DNA from: Henriciella litoralis | GTDB taxonomy: Bacteria; Pseudomonadota; Alphaproteobacteria; Caulobacterales; Hyphomonadaceae | DNA: 64,000 bases | Direction of reading: 5' to 3' | Assembly: GCF_002088935.1 (NCBI RefSeq) | Contig: NZ_NCSS01000006.1 | Location: 2,450,407-2,514,406 of the forward strand | Shown here: piece after piece, positions 16,529-26,027 of the stretch | Position numbering within the stretch: position 1 is the stretch's first letter | Layout of the letters: every line of letters begins with the position of its first letter | Made by a program: the position numbers and the translations under genes | Notes under the pieces: model-generated | The model's database searches: none | What the model was told of the DNA's origin: nothing | The model's input: the letters and a program-made list of their open reading frames with translations, nothing else

Positions 16529-16662
16529 TACGCATCATTTGAAATATGACAGTTATGTGTCAACAGAAAAACTGGGCTGCAACGCAGCATTTTTTAAGGC
16601 CGTACACGGACGGACTCTGATTGTATTGCACTTTCCGGAAAGCCTATTCCGCGCCCGAAATG

Positions 16663-16693
16663 AAAAAGGCCGCCCCAGCAGGGACGGCCTTTG
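16663..16693 (-). terminator. Intrinsic terminator of pnp
   Basis: Minus strand: AAAGGCCGTCCC and GGGGCGGCCTTT form a long stem around TGCT, followed by TTTTT. It lies 29 bases after the pnp stop codon. Confidence 0.9.
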
Positions 16694-16721
16694 ACTTTAA
16701 AGTGTTTGCACGGTGTTCGGA

Positions 16722-18848
16722 CTATTCGGCGTCGTCGCCTTCCTTGTCCTTACCGGTTTCCTGATCGACGGCTTTCATCGACAGGCGAACCTTACCGCGA
16801 TCATCGAAGCCCATCAGCTTGACCCAGATCGTGTCGCCTTCCTTGACGAGGTCCTTGGGGTGACCGATGCGCTCGTCTGCCATCTGCGACACGTGGACGA
16901 GACCGTCCTTCGGGCCAAAGAAGTTCACGAAGGCGCCGAAATCCTTGATGGAGACGACTTTGCCTTCGTAGATCTCACCAACTTCCGGCTCAGCCGTCAG
17001 TTCACGGATACGCTTCTTGGCCGCATCGATCGAGGCGCGGTCGAGCGCGGAGATCTGGATCGTGCCATCGTCTTCCACGTTGAGCTTGGCGCCCGTCGTG
17101 TCGACGATATCGCGGATCGTCTTGCCGCCGGAACCGATAACGTCACGGATCTTGTCGACCGGGATGTTCACGATTTCCATTTGCGGGGCATTTTCCGAAA
17201 GGCTGTCGCGGGAGCCGGACAGGGCCTTGTTCATCTCTTCCAGGATGTGGGCGCGGCCGCCCTTTGCCTGTTCGAGCGCGGTTTCCATGATGTCACGGGT
17301 GATGCCGGCGATCTTGATGTCCATCTGAAGCGATGTGACGCCTTTGTCGGTACCAGCAACCTTGAAGTCCATGTCACCAAGGTGGTCTTCGTCACCCAGG
17401 ATGTCGGAGAGGACAGCAACGCCGTCATCGTCCTTGATCAGACCCATCGCGATGCCGGAAACCGGACGTGCGATTGGCACACCAGCGTCCATCATGGCGA
17501 GCGCACAACCACAGACCGTTGCCATCGAGGACGAGCCATTGGACTCGGTGATCTCGGAGACAAGACGGATCGTGTATGGGAACTCGTCCGGGTTCGGCAG
17601 AACGGCTTTCAGCGCGCGCCAGGCGAGCTTGCCGTGACCGATTTCGCGGCGGCCTGCACCGCCCATACGGCCGGTTTCACCAACCGAATATGGCGGGAAG
17701 TTGTAGTGAAGCATGAACTTCTCTTTGTGCGTACCGCCCAGGCCGTCGATGAATTGCTCATCGTCGGAGGTGCCAAGCGTTGCGACACAGATCGCCTGCG
17801 TTTCACCGCGGGTGAAAAGAGCCGAGCCATGCGTGCGTGGCAGGAAGCCAGCTTCGGACGTGATCGGACGAACCTGATCGAGCGAGCGACCATCAATCCG
17901 TTTGCCGGTCTTGATGATGTCGCCACGAACGACTTTCGCTTCGGCCTTCTTGAACGCGGACTTGAAGACCGCCTCATTCATGCCTTCAGGCTTTTCTTCG
18001 GTTGCCACGAGCGCTTCCGAGGCCTTGGTGCGTGCGGCGCCAACGGCTTCCTGACGTTCCAGCTTCTCGGTGATCTTGTAGGCAGCCGACAGATCGGAGC
18101 CAACGAGGTCCTGAATCTGCTTCAGCTCGCCGGAAAGGTCTTCACCTTCGAAGTCGAACGGCTCTTTGGCGGCTTTTTCAGCCAGCTTGATGATCGCGTC
18201 GATCACAGGCTGCATGGCTTCATGGCCGGCCATGACAGCGCCGAGCATCACATCTTCAGGCAGTTCCTTGGCTTCGGACTCAACCATCATCACGGCATCA
18301 TTGGTGCCGGCGACAACGAGGTCGAGTTCGGAGGTTTCAAGGTCTTCCGCCGTCGGGTTGATCAGATAGTCGCCATCGCGGTAGCCGACGCGCGCTGCGC
18401 CGATCGGGCCCATGAAAGGCGCGCCGGACAGAACGAGCGCTGCGGAAGCGCCGATCATGCCGACGATGTCCGGATCATTTTCCATGTCATAGGAGATCGC
18501 GGTCAGGACAACCTGAACTTCATTCTTGAAGCCGTCGACGAAAAGTGGACGGATCGGACGGTCGATGAGGCGAGACGTCAGCGTCTCTTTTTCGGTCGGA
18601 CGGCCTTCACGCTTGAAGAAGCCGCCAGGAATGCGGCCCGAAGCGTAGTACTTTTCCATATAGTTGACCGTGAGCGGGAAGAAGTCCTGCCCCGGTTTTG
18701 CTTCCTTGCGGAAGGTGGCTGTGGCGAGCACGGTGGTGTCACCGTAGGTCACGACGACGGCGCCATCAGCCTGACGAGCGACACGGCCCGTCTCGATCGT
18801 CAACGTGCGGCCGGCCCATTCCAGCGACACGGTTTGTTTGTCAAACAT
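16722..18848 (-). CDS. pnp: Polynucleotide phosphorylase
   Basis: 3'-5' phosphorolytic exoribonuclease and degradosome component of 708 residues. It has two RNase PH domains separated by an alpha-helical region, with the [16 protein letters not shown] and [11 protein letters not shown] motifs in the first. A KH domain near residue 560 reads [19 protein letters not shown], and an S1 domain near residue 625 reads [17 protein letters not shown]. It follows rpsO by 72 bp, the usual order. A strong hairpin in that gap resembles the pnp leader structures cut by RNase III in other bacteria and may allow autoregulation. Confidence 0.98.
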   Translation of the reverse strand: MFDKQTVSLEWAGRTLTIETGRVARQADGAVVVTYGDTTVLATATFRKEAKPGQDFFPLTVNYMEKYYASGRIPGGFFKREGRPTEKETLTSRLIDRPIRPLFVDGFKNEVQVVLTAISYDMENDPDIVGMIGASAALVLSGAPFMGPIGAARVGYRDGDYLINPTAEDLETSELDLVVAGTNDAVMMVESEAKELPEDVMLGAVMAGHEAMQPVIDAIIKLAEKAAKEPFDFEGEDLSGELKQIQDLVGSDLSAAYKITEKLERQEAVGAARTKASEALVATEEKPEGMNEAVFKSAFKKAEAKVVRGDIIKTGKRIDGRSLDQVRPITSEAGFLPRTHGSALFTRGETQAICVATLGTSDDEQFIDGLGGTHKEKFMLHYNFPPYSVGETGRMGGAGRREIGHGKLAWRALKAVLPNPDEFPYTIRLVSEITESNGSSSMATVCGCALAMMDAGVPIARPVSGIAMGLIKDDDGVAVLSDILGDEDHLGDMDFKVAGTDKGVTSLQMDIKIAGITRDIMETALEQAKGGRAHILEEMNKALSGSRDSLSENAPQMEIVNIPVDKIRDVIGSGGKTIRDIVDTTGAKLNVEDDGTIQISALDRASIDAAKKRIRELTAEPEVGEIYEGKVVSIKDFGAFVNFFGPKDGLVHVSQMADERIGHPKDLVKEGDTIWVKLMGFDDRGKVRLSMKAVDQETGKDKEGDDAE

Positions 18849-18870
18849 GCGTATATCTTTCTCTTCATAC

Positions 18871-18910
18871 GAAAAGCCCGCCTGGACCCTATGTCCGGCG
18901 GGCTGATTTT
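18871..18910 (-). promoter_or_regulatory. Stem-loop between rpsO and pnp (pnp leader hairpin or attenuator)
   Basis: Minus strand: AGCCCGCCGGAC and GTCCAGGCGGGCT form a long stem (one bulge), followed by TTTTC, 23 bases before the pnp start. It could stop part of the rpsO transcription or serve as an RNase III site in the pnp leader. Both roles are known at this position in other bacteria; which applies here is inference. Confidence 0.65.
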
Positions 18911-18920
18911 TGCCGGGAGC

Positions 18921-19190
18921 CTAGCGGCGAATACCCAGCTCTTCGATAAGGGCGCTGTAGCGGCCCTCATTCTTCCTCTTGAGGTAGTCGAGGAGTTTAC
19001 GACGCGTGGCGACCAGGTTGAGCAGGCCGCGGCGCGAATGGTGGTCTTTTTTGTTGGTCTGGAAGTGCTCGGTCAGGTTGTTGATGCGCTCTGTGAGGAT
19101 CGCAACCTGGACTTCCGGTGACCCGGTATCGCCCTCTGTTTGGGCGAATTTCTTGATCAGTTCAGCTTTTTTTTCTGCCGTGATCGACAT
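18921..19190 (-). CDS. rpsO: 30S ribosomal protein S15
   Basis: Binds 16S rRNA early in 30S assembly. The 89-residue length and the sequences [37 protein letters not shown] and a C-terminal LGIRR are diagnostic. The start is the ATG at 19190 preceded by GAAAGAG; the longer upstream frame is not conserved. A short hairpin (19211-19225, GGCTCC/GGAGCC) lies in the leader 20 bases upstream and could take part in the translational self-control known for S15. It is normally downstream of truB, but here truB is 3.7 kb away. Confidence 0.98.
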   Translation of the reverse strand: MSITAEKKAELIKKFAQTEGDTGSPEVQVAILTERINNLTEHFQTNKKDHHSRRGLLNLVATRRKLLDYLKRKNEGRYSALIEELGIRR

Positions 19191-19494
19191 CGTGAATACT
19201 CTTTCGTTATGGCTCCAGCGGAGCCGTTTCTGATAACCCTTGATTTTAAGGGTGGTCCTTTGGGGAGAGTGCCCGGGATGCCAGCCAGGATGTCGTCCAG
19301 CCAGCGGAGAGCCCGGAAAGCTCGCCTCAAGGCGCGCACATGGCACAGAATGCCCTGAAAGGGAAGGGGCGGGGTGCGGTCGGCCTAGGTGGCAGGCAGA
19401 GCGTTTCGGCGTGCTCCAGGCGCGGAAGGCTGCCGGACGGGAATGTAGACCCGATCTGCCACTGCCGATACTAGGATCGTCATCTTACCAATTC

Positions 19495-19527
19495 GAAGGG
19501 CGGCTCTAGGGTCGCCCTTTCTTCTTT
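19495..19527 (+). terminator. Terminator-like hairpin with no gene assigned upstream
   Basis: AAGGGCG (19496-19502) pairs with CGCCCTT (19513-19519), followed by TCTTCTTTGCTTTT. No + strand gene precedes it within the intergenic stretch, so it may end an unrecognised small transcript. Confidence 0.55.
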
Positions 19528-19631
19528 GCTTTTGCGCACCTGCAAGGTGAGGAGAGCGACCCGCCCGGCAACCAGCCCAAATTAGAGGCGTGCCGAATTT
19601 TCTAAGCCTTCGTCAGAGGCAGTACTCGACG

Positions 19632-19645
19632 CGGTTACGTAACCG
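19632..19645. promoter_or_regulatory. 14-bp perfect palindrome upstream of the acyltransferase gene
   Basis: CGGTTACGTAACCG is fully self-complementary and lies 77 bp before the acyltransferase start. It could be an operator of a dimeric repressor. The binding protein is unknown. Confidence 0.35.
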
Positions 19646-19722
19646 TTGTAGCGGTTTATTGAGGTAATTGGGCGCACGGCATCTGGTTCGCACGGACCAG
19701 CGCGCGATGCAAAGGGGTGGAA

Positions 19723-21675
19723 ATGAAGTTTCGCCAGGATATTCAGGGGCTTCGGGCCCTCGCCGTCATCTCGGTCATTCTGTTCCATATTGACGTAAGT
19801 GTGTTTCAGGGTGGTTTTCTGGGCGTTGATATTTTCTTCGTCATTTCGGGCTTTCTGATCACCGGTATCATCCTGAACGAACGCGAAAGCGGCGACTTCA
19901 ATTTTACCAATTTCTACGTCCGACGCCTTCGGCGCTTGATGCCTGCGAGCGTGTTCACCATTCTGGTTACGCTAATCGCAGCCTATTTCTTTTTTGGCGG
20001 TTCCGATTTCGCAGAAACAGGCCGAACGGGCTTACACGCGCTTCTGTTCACTTCAAATATCGTGTTTTGGCTCGATGCCGGCTATTTCGATGCGGAAGCC
20101 TACATGAAGCCCTTCCTGCATTTCTGGTCGCTATCGGTTGAAGAGCAATTTTATCTTCTCTGGCCAGCCATCATCGTGCTTGCGTTTGCCATAGGAAAGC
20201 GCGCGGCCGTGTTGGCGACCATATTGTTGTTAACGGCGGCTTCGGTTGGTGCTGCTGAATGGTTTTACGGTAAAGACCCTGCGGCCGTTTTCTTCCTGAC
20301 GCCATTTCGCGTATTCGAGTTCGGCGGCGGCGCGCTGCTGTCGGTCTATGGCTGGAGGTTTAAAAATCAGATCGTTCAGGAAGTCGGGTTCATTGTCGGC
20401 CTGTCCCTGATGCTCGGTTCGATCATCGTGTTTGATGAAGTAACGCGTATGCCCGGCATTATTTCGCTGGTGCCGACGCTCGGGTGCATGCTTTGCCTGA
20501 TGACCCCGGACGCAAAGACGGGCGTCATCCTCAAGAATCCGATTACTACATCAGTGGGGAATGCATCCTATTCCCTCTATCTTGCGCACTGGGCACCGAT
20601 TGTGTTCTTCAAATCGGCCTATTCGGAAACTCTGGAGCCTCTGCATCAGATTGGCTTGCTGGCGGGTGGCCTGATCCTAGGCTATCTCATGTATTTTACC
20701 ATAGAAACCCCGTTTCGCCGGGAAGGTATCTGGACCAATTCTGGCCGGGGCGGGGGGCGCATTGTGCTCGGCGCATTTGCCAGCATTGGCGTTCTCTATC
20801 TGTCGGCGAACATCTGGGCTACAAATGGCTGGCAGGGCCAGATGATCGCCGTTGAAACGATGTCGGCTCAATCAGGTCAGCTCGGCAGTGCACCTGTACG
20901 CGCACCGGTACTTATAACCGACCGCAAGTATCTTCGGTCAGAATCAAACCAACACCGGGAGTCGTTGAATAAGCGGGCGCTGGACCCCGGCAAGCCCACT
21001 GTCTTGGTGATTGGCGACAGCCACGGCAAGGACTTCGCAAATGTGCTGAGCTTCATGGGCGATTTCAATGTTCGACACGAATGGATCAATCAGTGGTGCC
21101 AGCCAATCATTGGTCCTCGTACGGGAGAATACAAAGAGGGCAACAAGACGGTAACGCGTAAAGATATCGAAGCGTGTGAAAAGCACGTTCCGACTGTGCT
21201 CGAAAGCCAGCTGGCCGCTGATGCCGACATTCTGGTTTTCCATGCCCGGTGGGAACCTTGGTCAATGGAATATTTCGGGGATACGCTTCAGTTTGCCCGT
21301 TCGAAAACCGACGCGAAGCTTGTCTGCATTGGAGAAGGCGCGACGTTTGATCAGCCTGTGCCCAGACTTGTGGAGCTTTCAGACAAGCGCGCATCGGTCG
21401 ACCCTGTCGAGCCGTTAAACTATGACAAGACCCTCGAGTTTAATAAGCGCTTCTTTGAAATTGCAGAGAGCAACGGTTGTTTGCCGCTCAAGAAAATAGA
21501 GATGCTTTGTTCTGAAGGCCGCTGTCCAATTGCGTCCGAGGCGGAGAATGCCATCTACTATTATGACAAGCATCACCTCTCACTGTCAGGTGCGGCCCAT
21601 TATGCGCGCCTGATCAGTTCGGAGTGTGATGATCCTGCGTGCGCAGCGCTCAAGGCGCTGAGCGTGCCAAAATAG
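19723..21675 (+). CDS. Acyltransferase 3 family membrane protein with C-terminal SGNH domain (OafA/YrhL-like)
   Basis: Predicted inner-membrane O-acetyltransferase of 650 residues that modifies cell-surface polysaccharide. The N-terminal half holds about ten membrane segments with RQDIQGLRALAVISVILFH, FFVISGFLIT and HFWSLSVEEQFYLLWP, the acyltransferase 3 signature. The periplasmic C-terminal part is an SGNH hydrolase-like domain with VIGDSHGKDFANVL and DKHHLSLSGA (catalytic Ser, Asp and His). The ATG at 19723 follows AAAGGGG by five bases; the GTG two codons earlier is less likely. The following two genes point the same way. The exact polysaccharide target is unknown. Confidence 0.92.
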   Translation: MKFRQDIQGLRALAVISVILFHIDVSVFQGGFLGVDIFFVISGFLITGIILNERESGDFNFTNFYVRRLRRLMPASVFTILVTLIAAYFFFGGSDFAETGRTGLHALLFTSNIVFWLDAGYFDAEAYMKPFLHFWSLSVEEQFYLLWPAIIVLAFAIGKRAAVLATILLLTAASVGAAEWFYGKDPAAVFFLTPFRVFEFGGGALLSVYGWRFKNQIVQEVGFIVGLSLMLGSIIVFDEVTRMPGIISLVPTLGCMLCLMTPDAKTGVILKNPITTSVGNASYSLYLAHWAPIVFFKSAYSETLEPLHQIGLLAGGLILGYLMYFTIETPFRREGIWTNSGRGGGRIVLGAFASIGVLYLSANIWATNGWQGQMIAVETMSAQSGQLGSAPVRAPVLITDRKYLRSESNQHRESLNKRALDPGKPTVLVIGDSHGKDFANVLSFMGDFNVRHEWINQWCQPIIGPRTGEYKEGNKTVTRKDIEACEKHVPTVLESQLAADADILVFHARWEPWSMEYFGDTLQFARSKTDAKLVCIGEGATFDQPVPRLVELSDKRASVDPVEPLNYDKTLEFNKRFFEIAESNGCLPLKKIEMLCSEGRCPIASEAENAIYYYDKHHLSLSGAAHYARLISSECDDPACAALKALSVPK

Positions 21676-21717
21676 TCGCAGGATCCCCCGCAACAATTGT
21701 TTCGATGGGCGCGCGCG

Positions 21718-22458
21718 ATGAGCCGTCTCTTTGAAGAACTCGACTATCAGGTGACGCCCATTGGCGCGATTAGCCTGCGTCGTCGTCATATTCTGTCGCT
21801 CGGTATCGATGTGCATGAGGTTTTGCTCGGCGATGAGCATCTTATGTCGAGCCTTTTCACCGCCTCTGAAATCGCGCTTGCGAGGCTCGGCATCGAGGCC
21901 CTGGAGATGGCAGGCAAGCCCCCGGCAGATGGATGGGATATCGTCGTTGGCGGCCTTGGCCTTGGCTATACGGCGGCGGCGGCGCTTGAGTATAAGAGTG
22001 TCGGCAAGCTGACCGTGGTTGAGTTTCTCGCCCCAGTGATCGAGTGGCACCGCGCGCATCTCGTCCCGCTTGACCCGCCGCTCACCAGCGATCCGCGCTG
22101 CAGCTTGCGTGAAGCGGACTTTTTTGAACTGGCGGCCTCTGATGAAGGGTTTGGCGCGCCAAAGGACGCGATCCTCATTGACATCGACCACACGCCGGAC
22201 TGGCTGCTGAATGAGCGCAGCGGCAGCTTTTACAGCGTTGAGGGCATGCGCAAACTCGCCCGCCATCTCAAGCCTGGCGGTGTGATGGGGCTCTGGTCGG
22301 ACGCTGTCGGAGATGCAGACTTTACCGCACGCATGGCAGAGGTGTTTGAAGCCGCCTGGTCCGAGCCTGTCACGTTCAAGAACCCGCTACAGGACGGTAA
22401 ACCGTTCACCCAGAGCGTCTATCTCGCCCGCAAAGCCGGGCCAGGAAACAGTCTCTAA
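21718..22458 (+). CDS. Spermidine synthase-like class I SAM-dependent methyltransferase fold protein
   Basis: A 246-residue protein of the spermidine synthase/polyamine aminopropyltransferase superfamily. The start MSRLFEELDYQVTPIGAISLRRR and LMSSLFTASEIALARLG are characteristic of a proteobacterial subgroup. GGLGLGYTAAAALEY is the nucleotide-binding loop, and IDIDHTPDWLL lies where the catalytic Asp is expected. Whether it makes spermidine is not clear, since this subgroup is short and lacks the usual N-terminal domain. The ATG at 21718 matches the family start; a TTG at 21697 would add seven residues. It follows the acyltransferase by 42 bp. Confidence 0.75.
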   Translation: MSRLFEELDYQVTPIGAISLRRRHILSLGIDVHEVLLGDEHLMSSLFTASEIALARLGIEALEMAGKPPADGWDIVVGGLGLGYTAAAALEYKSVGKLTVVEFLAPVIEWHRAHLVPLDPPLTSDPRCSLREADFFELAASDEGFGAPKDAILIDIDHTPDWLLNERSGSFYSVEGMRKLARHLKPGGVMGLWSDAVGDADFTARMAEVFEAAWSEPVTFKNPLQDGKPFTQSVYLARKAGPGNSL

Positions 22459-22519
22459 ATCCAGATTGGCAACTCTCTGCACTGGTGCTAGCGCTATAGT
22501 TCCAATCAGGAGGTGTTGC

Positions 22520-22888
22520 TTGAAGTCCAGACTATTTGCGGCACTGGCCGCCACTTTCATCCTCGGTGCGTGCGAAAGCATGTACGAGCCGATCCTGCTC
22601 GAGCGCCAGACGATCAGCAATGAGCAGGGCATCTATGTCTATGGCGATCTGGAAGAGGGTTTTGAGGGCGACCGTTTCTGGAACTTCTACGCCACCAATA
22701 ACAATGCTTTTCCGGTCTGTGTCGGGCTGACGCTCGGCGCGGGGTCTAATACGAGCGGTCACAGTTTCGACGGCGTCCACAGGATCGAGCCCGGTGACAC
22801 TGAGGGTGTCGGTTATCTTTACCTGCCGGCAAGCTACACGCTTGAAACGGGGGCCTGGAATCCAGACGACTATGGCAGCTGCGACTAG
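22520..22888 (+). CDS. Small lipoprotein, hypothetical
   Basis: A 122-residue predicted lipoprotein. The TTG start at 22520 is supported by a perfect AGGAGG six bases upstream. The signal MKSRLFAALAATFILGAC ends in a lipobox (LGAC). The mature part contains GDRFWNFYATNNNAFPVCVGLTL and ends DDYGSCD; the two later cysteines could form a disulfide. No family was recognised. It ends 6 bp before the convergent truB stop codon. Confidence 0.75.
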   Translation: MKSRLFAALAATFILGACESMYEPILLERQTISNEQGIYVYGDLEEGFEGDRFWNFYATNNNAFPVCVGLTLGAGSNTSGHSFDGVHRIEPGDTEGVGYLYLPASYTLETGAWNPDDYGSCD

Positions 22889-22894
22889 ATCGCG

Positions 22895-23839
22895 TTAGCC
22901 CATCTGGAAGACGCGCATCGGCTGAAACCGCCCGGCGCGCACTTCGCCCATCGCAACCGCCTCGTCGCCATACATGGCGAGCGTCAGCCGGTCGTCCGGA
23001 TCGGGCGACTTTTCCGTGCGCCAGCGCTCAACCACATGCGGCATCAGCATCACGTCGCGGCCGAGCCGGATATCGGCGGCGTCCTGCGCGGTGATTTCGA
23101 CGTCAGGGACATCATCAAGCACCTGCTCAATTGGCGCGAGCGTCTTGAGAAGGTCGTCGCGGCTCTCCATGGCTTCGAGGTCGGCAAGCTTCACAGCCGC
23201 GCCCTCATGCATGACACCGACGCGGATGCGCCGCAGCTGCGAGACGTGGCCATCGCAGCCAAGCGCGCCGGCAAGATCACGCGCCAGGGCCCGCACATAG
23301 AAGCCCTTGCCTGAGCGGACATGGATCACCGCATGGTCTTCATCAGGCACCTCAATGAGGCGCGCTTCATGGACAACCACCGTGCGCGACGGGATCTCGA
23401 ACTCCTCGCCGTCACGGGCAAGATCATAGGCGCGCTCACCATCGACCTTGATGGCCGAATATTTCGGCGGGATCTGGTCAATCTCGCCTTCGAACTTTTC
23501 CAGCGCAGCCTCAATATCTTCCGCAGACGGGCGTGTATCGGACGTTGCCACGACGTCGCCTTCGGCGTCCAGCGTGGCGGTTGAGCGGCCCCACTCAATC
23601 GTGAAGACATATTCCTTGTCGGCGTCCATCGCCCACTGGACGGTCTTGGTCGCCTCCCCGAAGGCAATAGGCAGGATGCCATCGGCCAGCGGGTCGAGCG
23701 TGCCGCCATGGCCGCATTTCTGCGCATTGAAGAGGCGTTTGAGAATGCCGACGACCTGCGTCGAGGTGATGTCGACCGGCTTGTCGACATTCAGCCAGCC
23801 ATGAACCGGCAGGCCCTTTTTCTTGCGATTGCGTCCCAC
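22895..23839 (-). CDS. truB: tRNA pseudouridine(55) synthase
   Basis: Isomerises U55 in the T-loop of tRNAs. The catalytic Asp lies in KCGHGGTLDPLADGILP, near residue 45; DKEYVFTIEWGRSTATLDAEG, IPPKYSAIKVDGERAY and the SGKGFYVRALARDLA segment are typical. 314 residues with a C-terminal PUA-like part. In most relatives truB directly follows rbfA and precedes rpsO. Here rbfA is 5.8 kb upstream and rpsO 3.7 kb downstream, so it needs its own promoter. Confidence 0.97.
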   Translation of the reverse strand: MGRNRKKKGLPVHGWLNVDKPVDITSTQVVGILKRLFNAQKCGHGGTLDPLADGILPIAFGEATKTVQWAMDADKEYVFTIEWGRSTATLDAEGDVVATSDTRPSAEDIEAALEKFEGEIDQIPPKYSAIKVDGERAYDLARDGEEFEIPSRTVVVHEARLIEVPDEDHAVIHVRSGKGFYVRALARDLAGALGCDGHVSQLRRIRVGVMHEGAAVKLADLEAMESRDDLLKTLAPIEQVLDDVPDVEITAQDAADIRLGRDVMLMPHVVERWRTEKSPDPDDRLTLAMYGDEAVAMGEVRAGRFQPMRVFQMG

Positions 23840-23965
23840 GAGGTGTCTCCATTTGGCCGGGCTTCAGCGGATCGGACGCTGGCCGGGTCGGGTAGTGGAT
23901 CGATTTGAACTTCGGGCCACGGGCTAGAGGCGCAATGGACCTCCGTCAACCGGGCAGGGGCGGTG

Positions 23966-24565
23966 TCAGATGCCCTTGCTGAGATGATCGAGCAGAATGT
24001 AACCGCCAATGGCGATCAGCACGACACCGCCGGCCACCTCGGCCCAGTGTCCCAGCCAGCGGCCGGCGTGGCGCCCGATCAGCACGCCAATCGTGCAGAG
24101 CGTCGTGGTCACGACCAGAATGATGAGACAGGCGAGCCAGATATTGGCATCCATCATGGCAAGGCTGACCCCCACCACCGTGGCATCAATGCTGGTCGCG
24201 AGCGCCGCGAGCGACAGATGGATCCAGCGCGGCCCGCGGATCGGCCCATTGGCGGTTTCCTCGGCAAGCTCTTCAACATCATCATGGCGACCGGTGAACG
24301 CTTCCCAGATCATGTGGAGGCCAACACCGCCAAGAAGGACAAAGGCAATCCAGTGATCGACGTTGGCGACAAGTCCGGCCAGAGCCAGCCCGATGACAAA
24401 GCCGATCAGCGGCATGGCCGCTTCCATTCCGCCAAAGACAAACCCGATGCGCAGGGCGCCCGTGAAGGTCGTATGACGCGCACCAGCACCCTTGCCGAGG
24501 GCGGCGGCAAAGGCATCGACTGAGAGGCCGAAGGCGAGCGCGAGAAGGGTCAGAAATGAAACCAT
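23966..24565 (-). CDS. mntP: Manganese efflux pump MntP
   Basis: Inner-membrane Mn2+ exporter of 199 residues with six predicted membrane helices. The conserved intramembrane acidic residues lie in GLSVDAFAAALGKG (helix 1) and LATSIDATVVGVSLA (helix 4), with GFVFGGMEAAMPLIG between. In many bacteria mntP is switched by a yybP-ykoY riboswitch or MntR; the short region between its start and the divergent mscS gene leaves little room for a riboswitch and none was recognised. Confidence 0.93.
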   Translation of the reverse strand: MVSFLTLLALAFGLSVDAFAAALGKGAGARHTTFTGALRIGFVFGGMEAAMPLIGFVIGLALAGLVANVDHWIAFVLLGGVGLHMIWEAFTGRHDDVEELAEETANGPIRGPRWIHLSLAALATSIDATVVGVSLAMMDANIWLACLIILVVTTTLCTIGVLIGRHAGRWLGHWAEVAGGVVLIAIGGYILLDHLSKGI

Positions 24566-24649
24566 AGTCGCTCTCTAGGGCCACTGGCGGGCCGCACGCA
24601 AGCCTGTCATATGGGAACCTCCCTGCCTCTTGCGAAGTTAGGTGTCTGG

Positions 24650-26026
24650 ATGATCAAAAAATATCGAATTCTGGCGTTCGCGCTGCTCGCCTGTTGTCTG
24701 CTCGCGCCTGCTTCGGCGCAGGATGCGACGACACCGTCCGACCCGATTGAGGTGCAGGCGGTAGATGATAGCGCCATTGATGCCCGCATCTCGGCCATCT
24801 TCGCCGAGATTGGCGGGCTTTCAGACATCGAAGTTGAGGTGAATGAGGGCGTCGTCTCACTGTCCGGCATGGTCGCAAGTCAGGCGGATGCGAACCGGGC
24901 GGTCTCTATTGCGAGCCGTTTTCAGGGCGTCGTGACCGTTGAGGACGGCCTTGAGCGAGACCTTTCTGTCGGCCGTTCGATTTCCCCGGCGATCTCGAAT
25001 TTGCAGCAAAGCCTGGAGCGCGGCTGGCAGGCGCTGCCTCTGGTGGGCCTTGCCATCATTATCTTCCTTATCATCGCTGTTCTCGGCCATTTGCTGGCGA
25101 GCTGGAAAGGCCTCTGGCGGCGTCTGACGCCGAACCCGTTCCTTGCTGAAATTCTGGCGCAGGCGATCCGGTTTATCGCGATCGTGCTCGGCCTGGTTGT
25201 CGCGCTAAACCTTATCGGTGCCACCGCGCTGATGGGCGCCATTCTTGGCGGCGCAGGCGTGATCGGCCTTGCCATCGGCTTTGCCGTTCGCGACACGGTC
25301 GAGAACTATATCGCCTCCATCATGCTCAGCTTGCGTCAGCCCTTTCGCGCGAATGACCATGTGCTGATCGACGATCATGAAGGCCGCGTCGTGCGCCTCA
25401 CCTCGCGCGCCACCATCCTGATGACGCTCGATGGTAATCATCTTCGTGTGCCAAACTCGTCGGTCTTCAAGGCGGTCATCCTCAACTACACCCGTAACCC
25501 TGAGCGCCGCTTCGAGTTTGAGCTTGGCGTCGACGCTGAGGATGATCCAGTCGCCGCAATGGCCACCGGGATCGCCGCCATGTCGACGCTCGACTTCGTG
25601 CTCGATGAACCAAAGCCCGAAGCCATTATCCGCACGGTGGGCGACAGCAATATCGTGATCCGTTTCATGGGCTGGGTGGACCAGTCCCAATCAAACTTCG
25701 GCAAGGCCAGAAGCCTCGCCATCCGCGCGGCGAAAGATGCGGTCGAGGAAGCCGGCTTCACCCTGCCAGAGCCGATCTATCGCCTGCGCATCGATGGCTT
25801 GCCGAAAGCGCTGTCAGGCGATGCGACGGTGACAGAAGGGGCCTCCGAGGCGCCAGCCCCGACCGAACCGCCCAAGCCGAAAGCCGCTGCCCCGGCTGGC
25901 GCCGCCGCCAGCGAAAAAGATGTCCTCGACGTCCGGCCCGACGATCACATCGCCGAAAAAGTCGACGAAGAACGCGCCCAGACCGGCGAGAACGACCTAT
26001 TGGATAGCGAACGGCCGGTGGAATAG
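24650..26026 (+). CDS. Mechanosensitive channel family protein with N-terminal BON-like domain
   Basis: MscS-type small-conductance channel of 458 residues. The signal peptide is MIKKYRILAFALLACCLLAPASA. Residues of about 40-95 resemble a BON domain (IEVEVNEGVVSLSGMVASQADANRAVSIASR is its core, quoted here only as the region 24830-24925). Three membrane helices follow, with AILGGAGVIGLAIGFAVRDT as the pore helix and beta domain after it. The C-terminal 80 residues are rich in Ala, Pro and charged residues. The first ATG at 24611 would add 13 residues but has no ribosome site. It is convergent with the AIPR gene, with one base between stop codons. Confidence 0.88.
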   Translation: MIKKYRILAFALLACCLLAPASAQDATTPSDPIEVQAVDDSAIDARISAIFAEIGGLSDIEVEVNEGVVSLSGMVASQADANRAVSIASRFQGVVTVEDGLERDLSVGRSISPAISNLQQSLERGWQALPLVGLAIIIFLIIAVLGHLLASWKGLWRRLTPNPFLAEILAQAIRFIAIVLGLVVALNLIGATALMGAILGGAGVIGLAIGFAVRDTVENYIASIMLSLRQPFRANDHVLIDDHEGRVVRLTSRATILMTLDGNHLRVPNSSVFKAVILNYTRNPERRFEFELGVDAEDDPVAAMATGIAAMSTLDFVLDEPKPEAIIRTVGDSNIVIRFMGWVDQSQSNFGKARSLAIRAAKDAVEEAGFTLPEPIYRLRIDGLPKALSGDATVTEGASEAPAPTEPPKPKAAAPAGAAASEKDVLDVRPDDHIAEKVDEERAQTGENDLLDSERPVE

Positions 26027-26027
26027 G

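Larger units (their letters stand above)
19191..19722. other. 532-bp intergenic stretch upstream of rpsO and the acyltransferase
   Basis: Contains the rpsO leader hairpin (19211-19225), an inverted repeat ACCCTT/AAGGGT at about 19236-19253, a terminator-like hairpin on the + strand (19495-19527) and a 14-bp palindrome (19632-19645). The + strand frame 19240-19509 has no recognisable product. A small RNA ending at the hairpin is possible, but nothing was recognised. Confidence 0.5.

Noticed and set aside
16713..19121. 802-codon open frame antisense to pnp and rpsO
   Set aside because: It mirrors the codon bias of two certain genes on the other strand and has no recognisable domains.
19240..19509. 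TTG-started 89-codon frame upstream of the unassigned terminator
   Set aside because: No ribosome site, no family resemblance and biased composition; more likely non-coding.
24566..24649. yybP-ykoY manganese riboswitch before mntP
   Set aside because: The gap is too short and lacks the conserved loops.
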